DNA of 64,000 nucleotides from Claveliimonas monacensis. Its GTDB lineage: Bacteria > Bacillota > Clostridia > Lachnospirales > Lachnospiraceae. The DNA lies in contig NZ_JADCKL010000003.1 in NCBI RefSeq assembly GCF_014982975.1, forward strand, positions 124,001 through 188,000. Reading direction: 5' to 3'. Both the position numbers and the translations under genes were made by a program. A model generated the notes under the pieces. That model saw only the letters and a list, made by a program, of their open reading frames with translations. It searched no databases and was not told where the DNA came from. The stretch's first letter is position 1. Each line of letters opens with the position of its first letter. Positions 17,337 to 26,831 of this stretch are shown here, one piece after another.

Positions 17337-18087
17337 ATGTTCGGATATATCGGATGTGTAAAAGAGAAACTGAGTGAGGAGGAACAGAAGAGATATCAGA
17401 GTATCTACTGCGGGCTGTGCAGAAATCTGAAGGAGAGGTACGGGCAGGTGGAGAGACTGTGCCTCTCCTACGATATGGCTTTTCTGATCCTGCTTCTGTC
17501 GTCCCTCTATGAACCGGAGGAAAAGAGCGGCAGATATGACCATCATTCTGTCCTACTATAAATGCCGGGACGACTGGAAGGATGAGGGAAAGCATCTGCA
17601 GCGCTGGTATGCGGGAATGCTGGAGAAAAAGTGCGGGGAGCTGAAAAAACAATATCCCAGGCAGTGGAGGGCTGTCGCCGAAGGGATCGCCGGACTGGAG
17701 GAAGTGGAGAAAAAGGCAGCCCGGGATTTTGACAGGGCCATCAACTGCTCGGGGAAAATGCTGTCAGAACTGTTTGTCTGTGAGGAAGATTTCTGGAGCG
17801 ACAGTCTGCGTACACTTGGATACGAGATCGGCAGATTTATCTATCTGATGGATGCGGCCATGGACTATGAGAAAGACGGGAAGAAGGGCAGCTACAATCC
17901 TTTGTTTTACATGGGTAAGAAGCCGGAAGAGATGAAGGAGATCATGGAAATACCACTGGGAAATGCCATGCGGATCTTCGAGAAGCTGCCTCTTGTGCAG
18001 GATGTTTCCTTGATGCGGCATATCCTGTACGGAGGTGTGTGGCAACAGTATTACGCAAAGTTTCCGGGAAAGGAGCAGAAAAGATAA
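17337..18087 (+). pseudogene. DUF5685 family gene with internal deletion and frameshift
   Basis: The first part, from ATG 17337 (MFGYIGCVKEKL, YCGLCRNLKERYGQ, YDMAFLILLLSSLYEPEE), is a typical DUF5685 N-terminus. The second part, in the next frame from about 17527 (AADMTIILSYYK, RDDWKDEG, to the end), is its C-terminal continuation. The two join around 17520-17535, and the Cys/His-containing loop normally found between them, roughly 25 residues, is absent. The first frame stops at 17561. The downstream frame has its own ATG at 17509 but no binding site. Family function is unknown. The rest of the gene is undamaged and its stop overlaps the J-protein start, so the loss may be recent or an assembly error. 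Confidence 0.75.
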
Positions 18088-18773
18088 TGGTGGACGATCC
18101 ATACAAGGTGCTGGGCGTATCCCGGGACGCGACAAAAGAGGAGATTAAAAAGGCATACAGGGCCAGGGCCAAGGAGTATCACCCGGATCTTCACCCCGAC
18201 GATCCCCAGGCTGCCGAGAAGATGAATGAGATAAATGAAGCCTATGATATGCTGAATAATCCGGAAAAATATAAGAAGAGAGCCCGGGAGGAACAGACGC
18301 GGGGAGACGCCGGAGGATGGCAGGAGTACGGAGATTTCCGGGGATTTGGAAGTTTTGATGACTTCTTCGGCTTCGGGGGAGCCGGCAGGGAACCGGAGCG
18401 TCCCCAGCCCCGCCCGGGAGACAGCGGCGATATCCGGCAGGCCATTGATTTTATCAATATGAGACAGTACCAGTATGCCAGCAACACTTTAAACAGCATC
18501 CTGAGTATGTACAGGGATGCCAGATGGTTCTATCTGAGCGCCCTTGCCAATTATGGTCTGAACAACCAGGTGCTGGCGGTGGAGCAGATCCAGAAAGCCA
18601 TAGAGAAAGATCCGTCAGAACCTCTCTACAGGCGTACGCTTGACATTATGCGCCAGTCGGGTACGGAGTACAGGCAGAACAGTGAAGAATTTCAGAATTA
18701 CGCGGAGAGTATGGGCAGGTTCTGCCAGGGAATGTGTCTGGCTCAGCTGTTCTGCATGTTCTGCAGGTGCTGA
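18087..18773 (+). CDS. J-domain protein with TPR-like C-terminus
   Basis: The 228-residue protein opens with a canonical J-domain ([16 protein letters not shown] at 32-34, [13 protein letters not shown]). A Gly/Phe-rich linker follows ([17 protein letters not shown]), then a helical repeat region (residues ~120-190) with TPR-like spacing ([34 protein letters not shown]). It lacks the zinc-binding domain of DnaJ. It should recruit clients to the Hsp70 encoded next. Its ATG overlaps the preceding TAA by one base (TAATG), so translation is coupled to the broken DUF5685 gene. Confidence 0.87.
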   Translation: MVDDPYKVLGVSRDATKEEIKKAYRARAKEYHPDLHPDDPQAAEKMNEINEAYDMLNNPEKYKKRAREEQTRGDAGGWQEYGDFRGFGSFDDFFGFGGAGREPERPQPRPGDSGDIRQAIDFINMRQYQYASNTLNSILSMYRDARWFYLSALANYGLNNQVLAVEQIQKAIEKDPSEPLYRRTLDIMRQSGTEYRQNSEEFQNYAESMGRFCQGMCLAQLFCMFCRC

Positions 18774-18836
18774 CGGGACAGGATAAGATAGATGTATTAT
18801 TTCTGTATGCGTACAGGTTGAAAGGAGATAGAAATT

Positions 18837-20591
18837 ATGGGAAAAGTAATTGGGATTGATCTTGGGACCACAAACAGTTGTGTGTCTGTCGCGGAAAATG
18901 GGGAGCCTGTCATTATTCCGGGAGCCTCCGGCAGCATGACCACTCCCAGCGTGGTGGCTTTCACCAAAAAGGGAGAGAGACTGGTGGGGGAGGCTGCCAG
19001 ACGCCAGGCGGCCACCAATCCGGAGAGGACCATCAGTTCCGTGAAACGGCATATGGGCACAGAGTGGAGCACCCGCATTGACGGGACAGACTATAAGGCG
19101 CAGACCATCAGCGCCATGGTGCTGATGCAGCTTAAGAAAGACGCGGAGGATTTCCTGGGGGCACCGGTGACAGAGGCGGTCATCACAGTGCCTGCCTACT
19201 TTAACAACATCCAGCGGCAGGCCACCAAGGATGCAGGGCGGATTGCGGGCCTTAACGTAAAGCGTATCATCAACGAGCCTACAAGCGCAGCCCTGTCTTA
19301 CGGGCTGAACCACGGGGAACCCCAGAAGGTTATGGTGTACGATCTGGGCGGAGGCACCTTTGATGTCTCCATTATCGAGATCGGGGAGGGAGTCATTGAA
19401 GTTCTGGCCACCGCAGGGGACAATCACCTGGGCGGGGATGATTTTGACGAGCGGATCACCCAGTGGCTGGTACGCCGTTTTAAAGAGGAAAACGGAGCGG
19501 ATCTCACCCGGGACTTCGCTGCCATGCAGCGGGTGAGGGAGGCGGCTGAGCAGGCCAAGAAGGAGCTGTCCGCATCTGAGAGCGCCCATATCATGCTGCC
19601 TTATCTGACTCAGCACAGGGGAGAGATGCTGCATATGGATCTGACCTTTACAAGAGGGCAGTTCCAGGATCTCATAGAGGATCTCATTGAGCGTACTGCC
19701 CAGCCGGTGCACAGTGCCCTCAGCGACGCGGGCATCGCCCCTGCGGAGCTTGGACGAGTGCTTCTTGTGGGAGGTTCTACCAGGATCCCGGCTGTCCAGG
19801 AGAAAGTGCGGGCGCTGACAGGTAAGGAGCCCTCCAGAAATATCAATCCGGACGAATGTGTGGCCAAGGGAGCGGCTATTCTTGGAAGTACGCTGGAAGG
19901 CAACAGCCTTGTGGCGGCAGGTACGGACAAGAACCTGCTCCTTCTGGATGTGACGCCGCTGAGTCTGTCCATTGAGACGGTGGGAGGTGTGGCCACCCGT
20001 CTCATTGAGCGCAACAGTACCCTTCCTACCCGGTATTCCAGGATTTTCTCCACGGCAGCCCCCTACCAGCGGTCTGTGGATATCCACGTGCTCCAGGGCG
20101 AACGCCCCATGGCCAGGGACAACAAGACCATCGGAAAATTTAAGCTGAAAGGCATCAAGGCGGCGCCGGCAGGGGTTCCCCAGATCGAGGTTACCTTTGA
20201 TATAGACGCCAACGGCATTCTGAAGGTGTCTGCCCGGGATCTGGACACAGGAAAGCAGCAGTCCATCACCATTACTTCTAATGACAGTATGTCTGAGGAT
20301 GAGATCCAGCAGGCCATCCGGGACGCGCAGGTTTACGCCGGACAGGACCAGACAAGGAAAGACGCGATGGAGGTGCTGGGAGACGCCCAGCGTCTGATGG
20401 CAGAGACAGAGCAGAAGCTGAAGGAGAAGAAAAAAGAGCTGGACAGAGGGACAAAGAAGCAGGTGAAGGCGGATGTGAACAGGCTGAACAAACTGACCAT
20501 GAAGTGCCGCCTGGACAAAGTGACAGAAGCGCAGCTTGCGGAGATCAAGGAGGCCATGCGCCAGCTTGAGGAGAGTGCCCGGAGCCTGTAA
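18837..20591 (+). CDS. Hsp70 (DnaK paralogue, shortened C-terminus)
   Basis: The 584-residue protein has the full nucleotide-binding domain ([13 protein letters not shown] at 5-17, [27 protein letters not shown]) and a substrate-binding domain with the [17 protein letters not shown] linker. The helical lid is shorter than in housekeeping DnaK and lacks the usual disordered C-terminal tail. No CIRCE element (TTAGCACTC repeat) or grpE is near, whereas the main dnaK normally sits in hrcA-grpE-dnaK-dnaJ, so this is a second Hsp70. A GGAGAT precedes the start. With the J-protein 64 bases upstream it forms a dedicated chaperone pair. Confidence 0.9.
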   Translation: MGKVIGIDLGTTNSCVSVAENGEPVIIPGASGSMTTPSVVAFTKKGERLVGEAARRQAATNPERTISSVKRHMGTEWSTRIDGTDYKAQTISAMVLMQLKKDAEDFLGAPVTEAVITVPAYFNNIQRQATKDAGRIAGLNVKRIINEPTSAALSYGLNHGEPQKVMVYDLGGGTFDVSIIEIGEGVIEVLATAGDNHLGGDDFDERITQWLVRRFKEENGADLTRDFAAMQRVREAAEQAKKELSASESAHIMLPYLTQHRGEMLHMDLTFTRGQFQDLIEDLIERTAQPVHSALSDAGIAPAELGRVLLVGGSTRIPAVQEKVRALTGKEPSRNINPDECVAKGAAILGSTLEGNSLVAAGTDKNLLLLDVTPLSLSIETVGGVATRLIERNSTLPTRYSRIFSTAAPYQRSVDIHVLQGERPMARDNKTIGKFKLKGIKAAPAGVPQIEVTFDIDANGILKVSARDLDTGKQQSITITSNDSMSEDEIQQAIRDAQVYAGQDQTRKDAMEVLGDAQRLMAETEQKLKEKKKELDRGTKKQVKADVNRLNKLTMKCRLDKVTEAQLAEIKEAMRQLEESARSL

Positions 20592-20720
20592 GAAGAGCGG
20601 ACAGGCGTTTCCTGAAAGATAAATTTTGAAATTTTTCGCAAATTAATGCTTTAACTTGCGAAAGTAATGTGCTATACTAAGGGAAGCACGACGCGAAAGC
20701 GTGAAAAAGGAGGAAAAGTC

Positions 20721-22031
20721 ATGATCTGGTCGAAGGAAGAGACCCTGTCAAGGAGCGAAATAGAAGAGATTCAGCTTAAGAAACTGAAGGAGACCGTGCG
20801 ATATATCTATGAGAAGGTTGCTCCTTACCGTCAGAAGATGGACGAGGCAGGGGTGAAGCCGGAGGACATTCAGTCGCTGAGGGATCTGACAAAGCTGCCC
20901 TTTACCTATAAAGCGGATTTCAGAGATAATTATCCCATGGGCCTGTTTGCCGTGGACAGAAAGGATCTGGTGCGGTTTCACGCCAGTTCGGGAACCACGG
21001 GAAAGCCTACAGTGGTGGGCTATACAAGGAACGACCTGGAGATGTGGCTGAACAATGTGGCCCGGGTTGCCTGCATGGGCGGCGCCACGGCTGACGATGT
21101 GGCCCAGATCTCCTTCGGATACGGTACATTTACCGGGGCGCTTGGCCTTCACGGAGGGCTGGAGAAGATCGGCGCTTCCGTGATCCCCATGTCGTCGGGA
21201 AACACGAAGAAGCAGATCATGTTCCTTAAGGATATGGGTGTGACCCTTCTGGTGGCGACACCCTCCTACGCTCTCCATCTGGGAGAGGAAATCCGGGCAA
21301 AAGGGATGGACCCGGAGAAAGACTTAAACGTACATATCGGCCTTTTCGGCGGCGAGGGCATGACAGAGCCCATGCGGGAGGAGATGCACAAAGTGTGGGG
21401 CGAGGGTTTCTTCTGCACCCAGAACTACGGCATGAGCGAGCTGTGCGGGCCTGGCGTGGCAGGAGAGTGCCAGGAACTTGCGGGCATGCATATCAATGAG
21501 GACTGGTTTATACCGGAGATCATTGACCCGGAGACGGAGGAAGTACTTCCGCCCGGCGAGAAGGGGGAACTGGTCATCACCTGTCTTGGAAAAGAAGCCC
21601 TTCCCCTTGTGCGCTACCGCACCGGGGATATCACAAGGCTGATGTATGAGCCCTGCAGGTGCGGCAGGACGACAGTGCGGATGGAGAATATCTCGGGGCG
21701 TGCCGACGACATGCTTGTCATCCGGGGCGTCAATGTGTTCCCCACCCAGATCGAGGAAGTGCTGCTGCAGATCCCGGAGATCGGTCCTCACTACGAGATC
21801 CTTGTGGAGAGGAAGAACCGCCTGGATGTTATGACTATTACAGTGGAACTGGTAGACGACAGGCTGCTTGACAGCTACTCCCAGCTCAGCGAGCTGGAGA
21901 TGAAGATAAGGAAGGGACTGAAGTCCCAGCTCGGCCTTGCCACCCAGATCAGACTGGTGGCTCCCTACTCCCTGAAGCGGTTTGAGGGAAAGGCAAAGAG
22001 AGTGACAGATTTGAGAAAGGATGGACTGTAA
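20721..22031 (+). CDS. paaK: Phenylacetate-CoA ligase family protein (first)
   Basis: The 436-residue protein is an adenylate-forming enzyme with the AMP/ATP loop SSGTTGKP at 89-96, the GYGTFTGALGLHGG segment, the YRTGD motif and a C-terminal lysine region (KRFEGKAKRV). The Cys cluster around PCRCGRT is typical of PaaK. PaaK makes arylacetyl-CoA from an arylacetate, ATP and CoA. ATG 20721 follows AAAAAGGAGG. It is the first gene of a six-gene operon whose probable promoter is TTTAAC (20650), a 17-base spacer and TATACT (20673). Next to iorAB it may recapture arylacetates or, working in reverse, gain ATP from arylacetyl-CoA. Confidence 0.9.
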   Translation: MIWSKEETLSRSEIEEIQLKKLKETVRYIYEKVAPYRQKMDEAGVKPEDIQSLRDLTKLPFTYKADFRDNYPMGLFAVDRKDLVRFHASSGTTGKPTVVGYTRNDLEMWLNNVARVACMGGATADDVAQISFGYGTFTGALGLHGGLEKIGASVIPMSSGNTKKQIMFLKDMGVTLLVATPSYALHLGEEIRAKGMDPEKDLNVHIGLFGGEGMTEPMREEMHKVWGEGFFCTQNYGMSELCGPGVAGECQELAGMHINEDWFIPEIIDPETEEVLPPGEKGELVITCLGKEALPLVRYRTGDITRLMYEPCRCGRTTVRMENISGRADDMLVIRGVNVFPTQIEEVLLQIPEIGPHYEILVERKNRLDVMTITVELVDDRLLDSYSQLSELEMKIRKGLKSQLGLATQIRLVAPYSLKRFEGKAKRVTDLRKDGL

Positions 22032-22032
22032 A

Positions 22033-23787
22033 ATGTCAGAGTCAAAGAGAGTGATCATGCTCGGCAATGAGGCCATTGCCAGAGGTGCCTACGAGGCGGG
22101 AGTGAAGGTGTCAGCCGCCTACCCGGGCACGCCGAGCACGGAGATAAGCGAATATCTTGTACAGTACAGAGACGACCTGTACTGCGAGTGGTCTCCCAAC
22201 GAGAAGGTGGCCACAGAGGTGGCGATCGGCGCCTCCATAGCGGGGACGAGAGCTATGTCCTGTATGAAGCACGTGGGCTTTAACGTGGCGGCAGACCCGG
22301 CCTACACCGTCTCCTACATGGGAGTGAACGGGGGCCTTGTCATCGTGGTGGCCGACGATCCGGGACTTTACAGCTCCCAGAACGAGCAGGACACAAGGAT
22401 GGTGGCAAGGGCGGCCCACCTGCCGGTGCTGGAGCCCTCCGACAGCGCGGAGGCAAAGGAGTTCATGAAGCTGGCCTTTGACCTGAGCGAGCAGTTTGAC
22501 CGGCCCTTCGTGTACCGGACCACTACCCGGCTGGCCCACTCCCAGGGGCTGGTAGAGCTGTGTGAGAGAGAGGAAGTGCCGGATAAGCCCTACGAGAGAG
22601 ACCCGGCCAAGAACGTCATGATGCCAGGCAACGCGAAGGGGCGCCATGTGGTCATCGAGAGGCGGATGGAGGAGCTGGCTGAGGCAGCCAACACACTTTC
22701 CATCAACAGGGTGGAGATGAACGATACGAAGATCGGCGTCATCACAAGCGGTATTCCCTACCAGTATGTAAAAGAAGTGCTGCCGGAGGCATCCGTGCTG
22801 AAACTTGGCATGGTCAATCCTCTGCCGAGAAAGCTGATCGAGGACTTTGCGTCAAAGGTGGAAACGCTCTATATCGTGGAGGAGCTGGATCCGGTGATCG
22901 AGGAGCAGGTGAAGTCCTGGGGCATTAAAGCCATCGGCAAGGAGATCTTTACCGTGCAGGGCGAGTACAGCGCCAATATGCTCAGGGAAGCCATCCTCCA
23001 TGAGGACCTGCAGCTTGATGCGCCGGCCCAGGTGCCGGGACGCCCGCCTATCCTCTGCCCGGGATGTCCCCACCGCAGCGTCTACTATGTGCTGAACAAG
23101 CTGAAGATACACGGGGCAGGCGACATCGGATGCTATACGCTGGGAGCGGTAGCGCCGCTGAGCGTGGTGGACACCACCGTCTGTATGGGCGCCAGCATTT
23201 CCACTCTCCACGGAATGGAAAAGGCGAAGGGCAAAGACTATATTAAAAACTGGGTAGCCGTCATCGGCGACTCCACATTTTTACATACAGGTGTCAATTC
23301 CCTCATGAACATGATGTACAACAAGGCCACGGGAACGGTGATCATCCTGGACAATTCCACCACCGGAATGACAGGGCATCAGGACCACGCGGCCACGGGC
23401 AAGACGCTCCAGGGCGACCCCACCTACGCCATCGACATCCCGGGACTTTGCCGGGCACTGGGCGTGAAGCACGTGCAGGAGATCAATGCTCTGGACATTG
23501 ACACTCTGGAGAAGGCCATCAGGGAAGAGGTGGCAAGGGACGAGGTGTCGGTTATCATCACAAAGACCCCCTGTGTGCTCCTGTCCAAGGAGAAGAAGCC
23601 TCTCTACACTGTACATGCGGACAAATGCAAGAAGTGCGGCATGTGCATGAAGCCGGGATGTCCGGCCATGACGAGAAACGAAGACGGAACCATCCATATT
23701 GACGATACGATGTGCACCGGATGCGGACTGTGCCAGTCGCTGTGCAAATTCGGGGCGATCGAACTGGTAAAGGAAGGTGACAGATAA
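22033..23787 (+). CDS. iorA: Indolepyruvate:ferredoxin oxidoreductase, alpha subunit
   Basis: The 584-residue subunit has the pyruvate-oxidoreductase-like N-terminal domain (GNEAIARGAYEAG), the thiamine diphosphate site (GDIGCYTLGA ... GDSTFLHTGVNSLMN), and two C-terminal ferredoxin motifs (CKKCGMC, CTGCGLC) for 4Fe-4S clusters. With IorB it oxidatively decarboxylates aryl pyruvates from Trp, Phe and Tyr to arylacetyl-CoA, passing electrons to ferredoxin. ATG 22033, one base after the paaK stop, is preferred over ATG 22021, which overlaps the binding site AAAGG. The tight packing shows a single operon. Confidence 0.95.
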   Translation: MSESKRVIMLGNEAIARGAYEAGVKVSAAYPGTPSTEISEYLVQYRDDLYCEWSPNEKVATEVAIGASIAGTRAMSCMKHVGFNVAADPAYTVSYMGVNGGLVIVVADDPGLYSSQNEQDTRMVARAAHLPVLEPSDSAEAKEFMKLAFDLSEQFDRPFVYRTTTRLAHSQGLVELCEREEVPDKPYERDPAKNVMMPGNAKGRHVVIERRMEELAEAANTLSINRVEMNDTKIGVITSGIPYQYVKEVLPEASVLKLGMVNPLPRKLIEDFASKVETLYIVEELDPVIEEQVKSWGIKAIGKEIFTVQGEYSANMLREAILHEDLQLDAPAQVPGRPPILCPGCPHRSVYYVLNKLKIHGAGDIGCYTLGAVAPLSVVDTTVCMGASISTLHGMEKAKGKDYIKNWVAVIGDSTFLHTGVNSLMNMMYNKATGTVIILDNSTTGMTGHQDHAATGKTLQGDPTYAIDIPGLCRALGVKHVQEINALDIDTLEKAIREEVARDEVSVIITKTPCVLLSKEKKPLYTVHADKCKKCGMCMKPGCPAMTRNEDGTIHIDDTMCTGCGLCQSLCKFGAIELVKEGDR

Positions 23788-24365
23788 TGGCAGTAAAAAA
23801 TATTATGATCGTAGGCGTGGGCGGGCAGGGAACACTGCTCACCAGCCGCGTGCTGGGAGGGCTTGCCATTGCCGGAGGCTATGATGTGAAGCTGTCGGAG
23901 GTACACGGCATGGCCCAGAGGGGCGGAAGCGTGGTTACCTTTGTGCGCTACGGAGACAAGGTGGCGGAGCCCATCGTGGAGGAAGGACAGGCGGACGTCA
24001 TCATTGCCTTTGAGAGGCTGGAGGCCCTGCGGTATGCCCACTTCCTCAAAAAGGACGGCGTCCTTGTGGTCAACGACTGGCGCATTGATCCTATGCCTGT
24101 GGTGATCGGCAATGCGTCCTACCCGGAGGGCATTCTGGAGGATCTCAGAAAGGACCACAAAGTGTATGCGGTCAACGCCACGGAGGAGTCCAGAAAGCTG
24201 GGCAATCCGAAGGTGTTCAATCTGATCGTGCTGGGCGTGGCCGCGCAGCACATGGATTTCAGCAAAGAGGACTGGTACAGCGTCATTGAGAAGACTGTGC
24301 CGCCAAAGACAATAGAGATCAATAAGAAAGCATTTGACACAGGATATCACCTTACTGCAAGATGA
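23787..24365 (+). CDS. iorB: Indolepyruvate:ferredoxin oxidoreductase, beta subunit
   Basis: The 192-residue gamma-type subunit of 2-oxoacid oxidoreductases begins with MIVGVGGQGTLL and contains the VKLSEVHGMAQRGGSV motif, both diagnostic for IorB. It completes the thiamine enzyme with IorA. The ATG shares one base with the iorA stop (TAATG), so synthesis is coupled for equal stoichiometry. The normal length and intact motifs indicate a working enzyme. Confidence 0.95.
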   Translation: MAVKNIMIVGVGGQGTLLTSRVLGGLAIAGGYDVKLSEVHGMAQRGGSVVTFVRYGDKVAEPIVEEGQADVIIAFERLEALRYAHFLKKDGVLVVNDWRIDPMPVVIGNASYPEGILEDLRKDHKVYAVNATEESRKLGNPKVFNLIVLGVAAQHMDFSKEDWYSVIEKTVPPKTIEINKKAFDTGYHLTAR

Positions 24366-24400
24366 TATAGAAACAGGAACCAGAAAAAAGGAGGTGTCGC

Positions 24401-24820
24401 ATGATCAAGCAGCTATCAGTTTTCGTGGAGAATAAGCCGGGCAGCCTGATGGAAGTTACGTCAAAACTTACAGAAGCGCATATCAACATCCGGGCCGTCG
24501 CGTCTTTTGATACTCCGGAGTTTGGTATCCTTCGTCTCGTAGTCGATAAGCCAGCAGAGGCGAAGGGTTATCTTACTGAGAAGGGATTTGTCGTACGGGT
24601 TACCGATGTCATCGGCGTGGAGCTTGAGGACAAAAAAGGCAATCTCAATCAGATGTTGGCAATACTCGCGCAGAACGGTATAAATGTGCGCTACATTTAT
24701 TCATTTGTCATCCGCGAAGGACGCGCTCCGGTTCTGGTTTTCAGCACCGACGATTATGAGAAAGCAGCTTCCATTCTTAAGGATGCAGATGTGAAGATGG
24801 TAGATGAGTCAGACCTGTAG
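24401..24820 (+). CDS. Tandem ACT-domain protein (first)
   Basis: The 139-residue protein consists of two ACT domains and nothing else: residues 1-65 (QLSVFVENKPGSLMEVTSKL) and 70-135 (KKGNLNQMLAILAQNGINVRYIYSF). ACT domains bind amino acids and act as allosteric sensors. Stand-alone tandem ACT proteins often accompany iorAB and paaK genes and are presumed to sense aromatic amino acids, but no target is proven. It has a strong binding site (AAAAAGGAGG). A similar protein follows the second paaK. Confidence 0.88.
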   Translation: MIKQLSVFVENKPGSLMEVTSKLTEAHINIRAVASFDTPEFGILRLVVDKPAEAKGYLTEKGFVVRVTDVIGVELEDKKGNLNQMLAILAQNGINVRYIYSFVIREGRAPVLVFSTDDYEKAASILKDADVKMVDESDL

Positions 24821-24863
24821 GCCTGGCTGTACCGGAAGAATTAAGAATAGGAGTATAGAAAAA

Positions 24864-26195
24864 ATGGCAGGAGTATCATTAGAAAATTGGCAGGAAAGGA
24901 TCAGAGATCCGAAGATCGAATGTATGAGCAGGGATGAGATGAGCGCCCTGCAGAGCGAGAAACTTGTAAAACAGGTAAAGAGAGTGTATGAGAACGTACC
25001 TTTCTACCGGAAGAAAATGCAGCAGAAGGGTGTGGAGCCCGGCGATATTAGAGGAATTGAGGATATCGGAAAGCTGCCTTTCACCACAAAGGAGGACCTG
25101 CGGGACAATTATCCCTTCGGTCTTCTGGCAGTGCCCCAGGAAAAGATCGCCCGGGTGCAGGGTACATCCGGCACAACAGGCAAGCTGACCCTGGCCTCCT
25201 ACACAAAGTATGACGTGGAGGTGTGGGGCGAGTGCGTGGCCAGAGCCCTGACCATGGCCGGCATCACCAGTGAGGACCGCATTCATATCTGTTACGGGTA
25301 CGGGCTGTTCACGGGAGGACTGGGGCTGGATTACGGCGCCATGCAGCTTGGAGCCATGGCAATTCCTATGTCCGCAGGCAATACCCAGAGACAGATGATG
25401 TGCATGGAGGATTTCGGCGCAACTGCTTTCGCGTGCACACCTTCCTACGCCCTTTACCTGGCGGAGTCCATCCAGGAGGCGGGACTTGTGGATCACATGC
25501 AGCTCAAAGCAGGTATCCACGGCGCAGAGCCCTGGACGGAGGAGATGAGAAAGAAGATTGAGAATATCCTCCATATCAACTGCTTTGATATTTACGGTCT
25601 CTGTGAGATCACAGGACCCGGCGTGGCCCTGGACTGTATCCATCACGAGGGACTTCACGTATATGAGGATCATTTCTATCCTGAGCTGATCAACCCTGCA
25701 ACTTATGAGCCCTGCGCGGACGGCGAGACAGGCGAGCTGGTGTTCACAACTCTCTCCAAAGAAGGAATGCCGCTGATCCGCTACCGCACAAAGGACCTTA
25801 CAAGCATTAACCACGGAAAGTGCAAATGTGGAAGAACGCTGGCAAGGATCAACAAGTTCACAGGCCGTACCGACGATATGAAAGTCATCCGAGGCGTCAA
25901 CGTATTCCCAACCCAGGTAGAGTCAGCCCTTCTGTCCATGGGCGGCGGCGTGGCTCCGCACTATCTGATGATCGTGGACAGGGAGAACAACATGGATGTG
26001 CTCACGGTCATGGTGGAAGTGGACGAGAGATATTTCTCCGACGAGATCCGCAAGCTGGACGAACTGAAGAACAAAGTGGCAGCCGTGCTGAAGCAGGCCC
26101 TTGGCGTATCTGTCCGGGTGAAGTTGGTGGAGCCCAGGACGATCCAGAGAAGCGAAGGCAAAGCAAAACGCGTCATCGACAACAGGCAGATGTAA
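24864..26195 (+). CDS. paaK: Phenylacetate-CoA ligase family protein (second)
   Basis: The 443-residue paralogue of the first ligase has the loop GTSGTTGKL, CYGYGLFTGGLGLDYG, YRTKD in place of YRTGD, the CKCGRT cluster and the C-terminal RSEGKAKRV lysine region. The chosen start is ATG 24864 (MAGVSLENW) behind TAGGAG, since the 20 upstream in-frame codons overlap the ACT gene end. Two divergent ligases in one operon suggest different aryl acids, for example phenylacetate versus indoleacetate or 4-hydroxyphenylacetate. That split is inference. Confidence 0.88.
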   Translation: MAGVSLENWQERIRDPKIECMSRDEMSALQSEKLVKQVKRVYENVPFYRKKMQQKGVEPGDIRGIEDIGKLPFTTKEDLRDNYPFGLLAVPQEKIARVQGTSGTTGKLTLASYTKYDVEVWGECVARALTMAGITSEDRIHICYGYGLFTGGLGLDYGAMQLGAMAIPMSAGNTQRQMMCMEDFGATAFACTPSYALYLAESIQEAGLVDHMQLKAGIHGAEPWTEEMRKKIENILHINCFDIYGLCEITGPGVALDCIHHEGLHVYEDHFYPELINPATYEPCADGETGELVFTTLSKEGMPLIRYRTKDLTSINHGKCKCGRTLARINKFTGRTDDMKVIRGVNVFPTQVESALLSMGGGVAPHYLMIVDRENNMDVLTVMVEVDERYFSDEIRKLDELKNKVAAVLKQALGVSVRVKLVEPRTIQRSEGKAKRVIDNRQM

Positions 26196-26211
26196 AAAGG
26201 AGGGGAATATC

Positions 26212-26655
26212 ATGGGAATTAGTAATACAGTACAGCAGTTATCCGTATTTCTGGAGAACAGGGAAGGACGTCTGGACGAGGTGCTGGCAGCGCTGGCAGG
26301 GGGCGGCGTAAACATTGTGGCCCTCAGCCTGGCAGACACGTCCGAATATGGTATGCTCCGCATGATCGTCTCTGACCCCCACAAGGGAAGAATGGTCCTT
26401 AAGGAGGCGGGGATCACAGCCATGTTGACGGATGTGGTGGCTCTTCGTGTGCCCCACGCCACAGGCTCTCTCTCAAAGGCCATGCATCAGCTTGTGGAGG
26501 GCGAGGTCAACATTGAGTATATGTACGCCTTTGCCAACGGAAGCGATGCGGCGGCGGTGCTCAAAAGCGATGAGCCGGGAAGAGTCATTGATATTCTGAA
26601 AGGAAGCGGATTTGATGTGTACACCGCAGACGAGGCGTACCGCGCCAATGTATAG
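26212..26655 (+). CDS. Tandem ACT-domain protein (second)
   Basis: The 147-residue protein has two ACT domains, QLSVFLENREGRLDEVLAAL and then ATGSLSKAMHQLVEGEVNIEYMYAF, in the same order as the first ACT protein but clearly diverged. It lies 16 bases after the second paaK with a strong AAAAAGGAGG. It is the last gene of the aryl-acid operon and is followed by a terminator. Probably it senses an amino acid and modulates the adjacent ligase or IorAB. Confidence 0.87.
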   Translation: MGISNTVQQLSVFLENREGRLDEVLAALAGGGVNIVALSLADTSEYGMLRMIVSDPHKGRMVLKEAGITAMLTDVVALRVPHATGSLSKAMHQLVEGEVNIEYMYAFANGSDAAAVLKSDEPGRVIDILKGSGFDVYTADEAYRANV

Positions 26656-26700
26656 AGAACAGGCAGCCGTGTGAGGACGGTTGTCACAGAGACAGAAGGG

Positions 26701-26750
26701 GCAGGGAGAGGCTGATCCGGCACAGATCAAAGCGGTTTCTCCCTGCTTTT
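26701..26750 (+). terminator. Terminator of the paaK-iorAB-ACT operon
   Basis: A 9-bp outer stem (26701-26709 with 26738-26746) encloses a small inner stem (TGATC/GATCA) and is followed by TTTT. Confidence 0.85.
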
Positions 26751-26831
26751 ATCTGTCTGATCCGGATTATATGCCTGGGGAGCGTCTGCCGTGAAGGCAG
26801 GTGCAGGAACAACAGGAAAAGGAGGAAGAAA

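Noticed and set aside
18774-18836. CIRCE operator or heat-shock control before the Hsp70 gene
   Set aside because: No TTAGCACTC-type inverted repeat is present here or before the DUF5685 remnant.
18615-20087. Long open frame antisense to the Hsp70 gene
   Set aside because: It mirrors the codon structure of a clearly conserved gene, lacks a binding site and has a low-complexity His/Arg/Gln composition typical of shadow frames.
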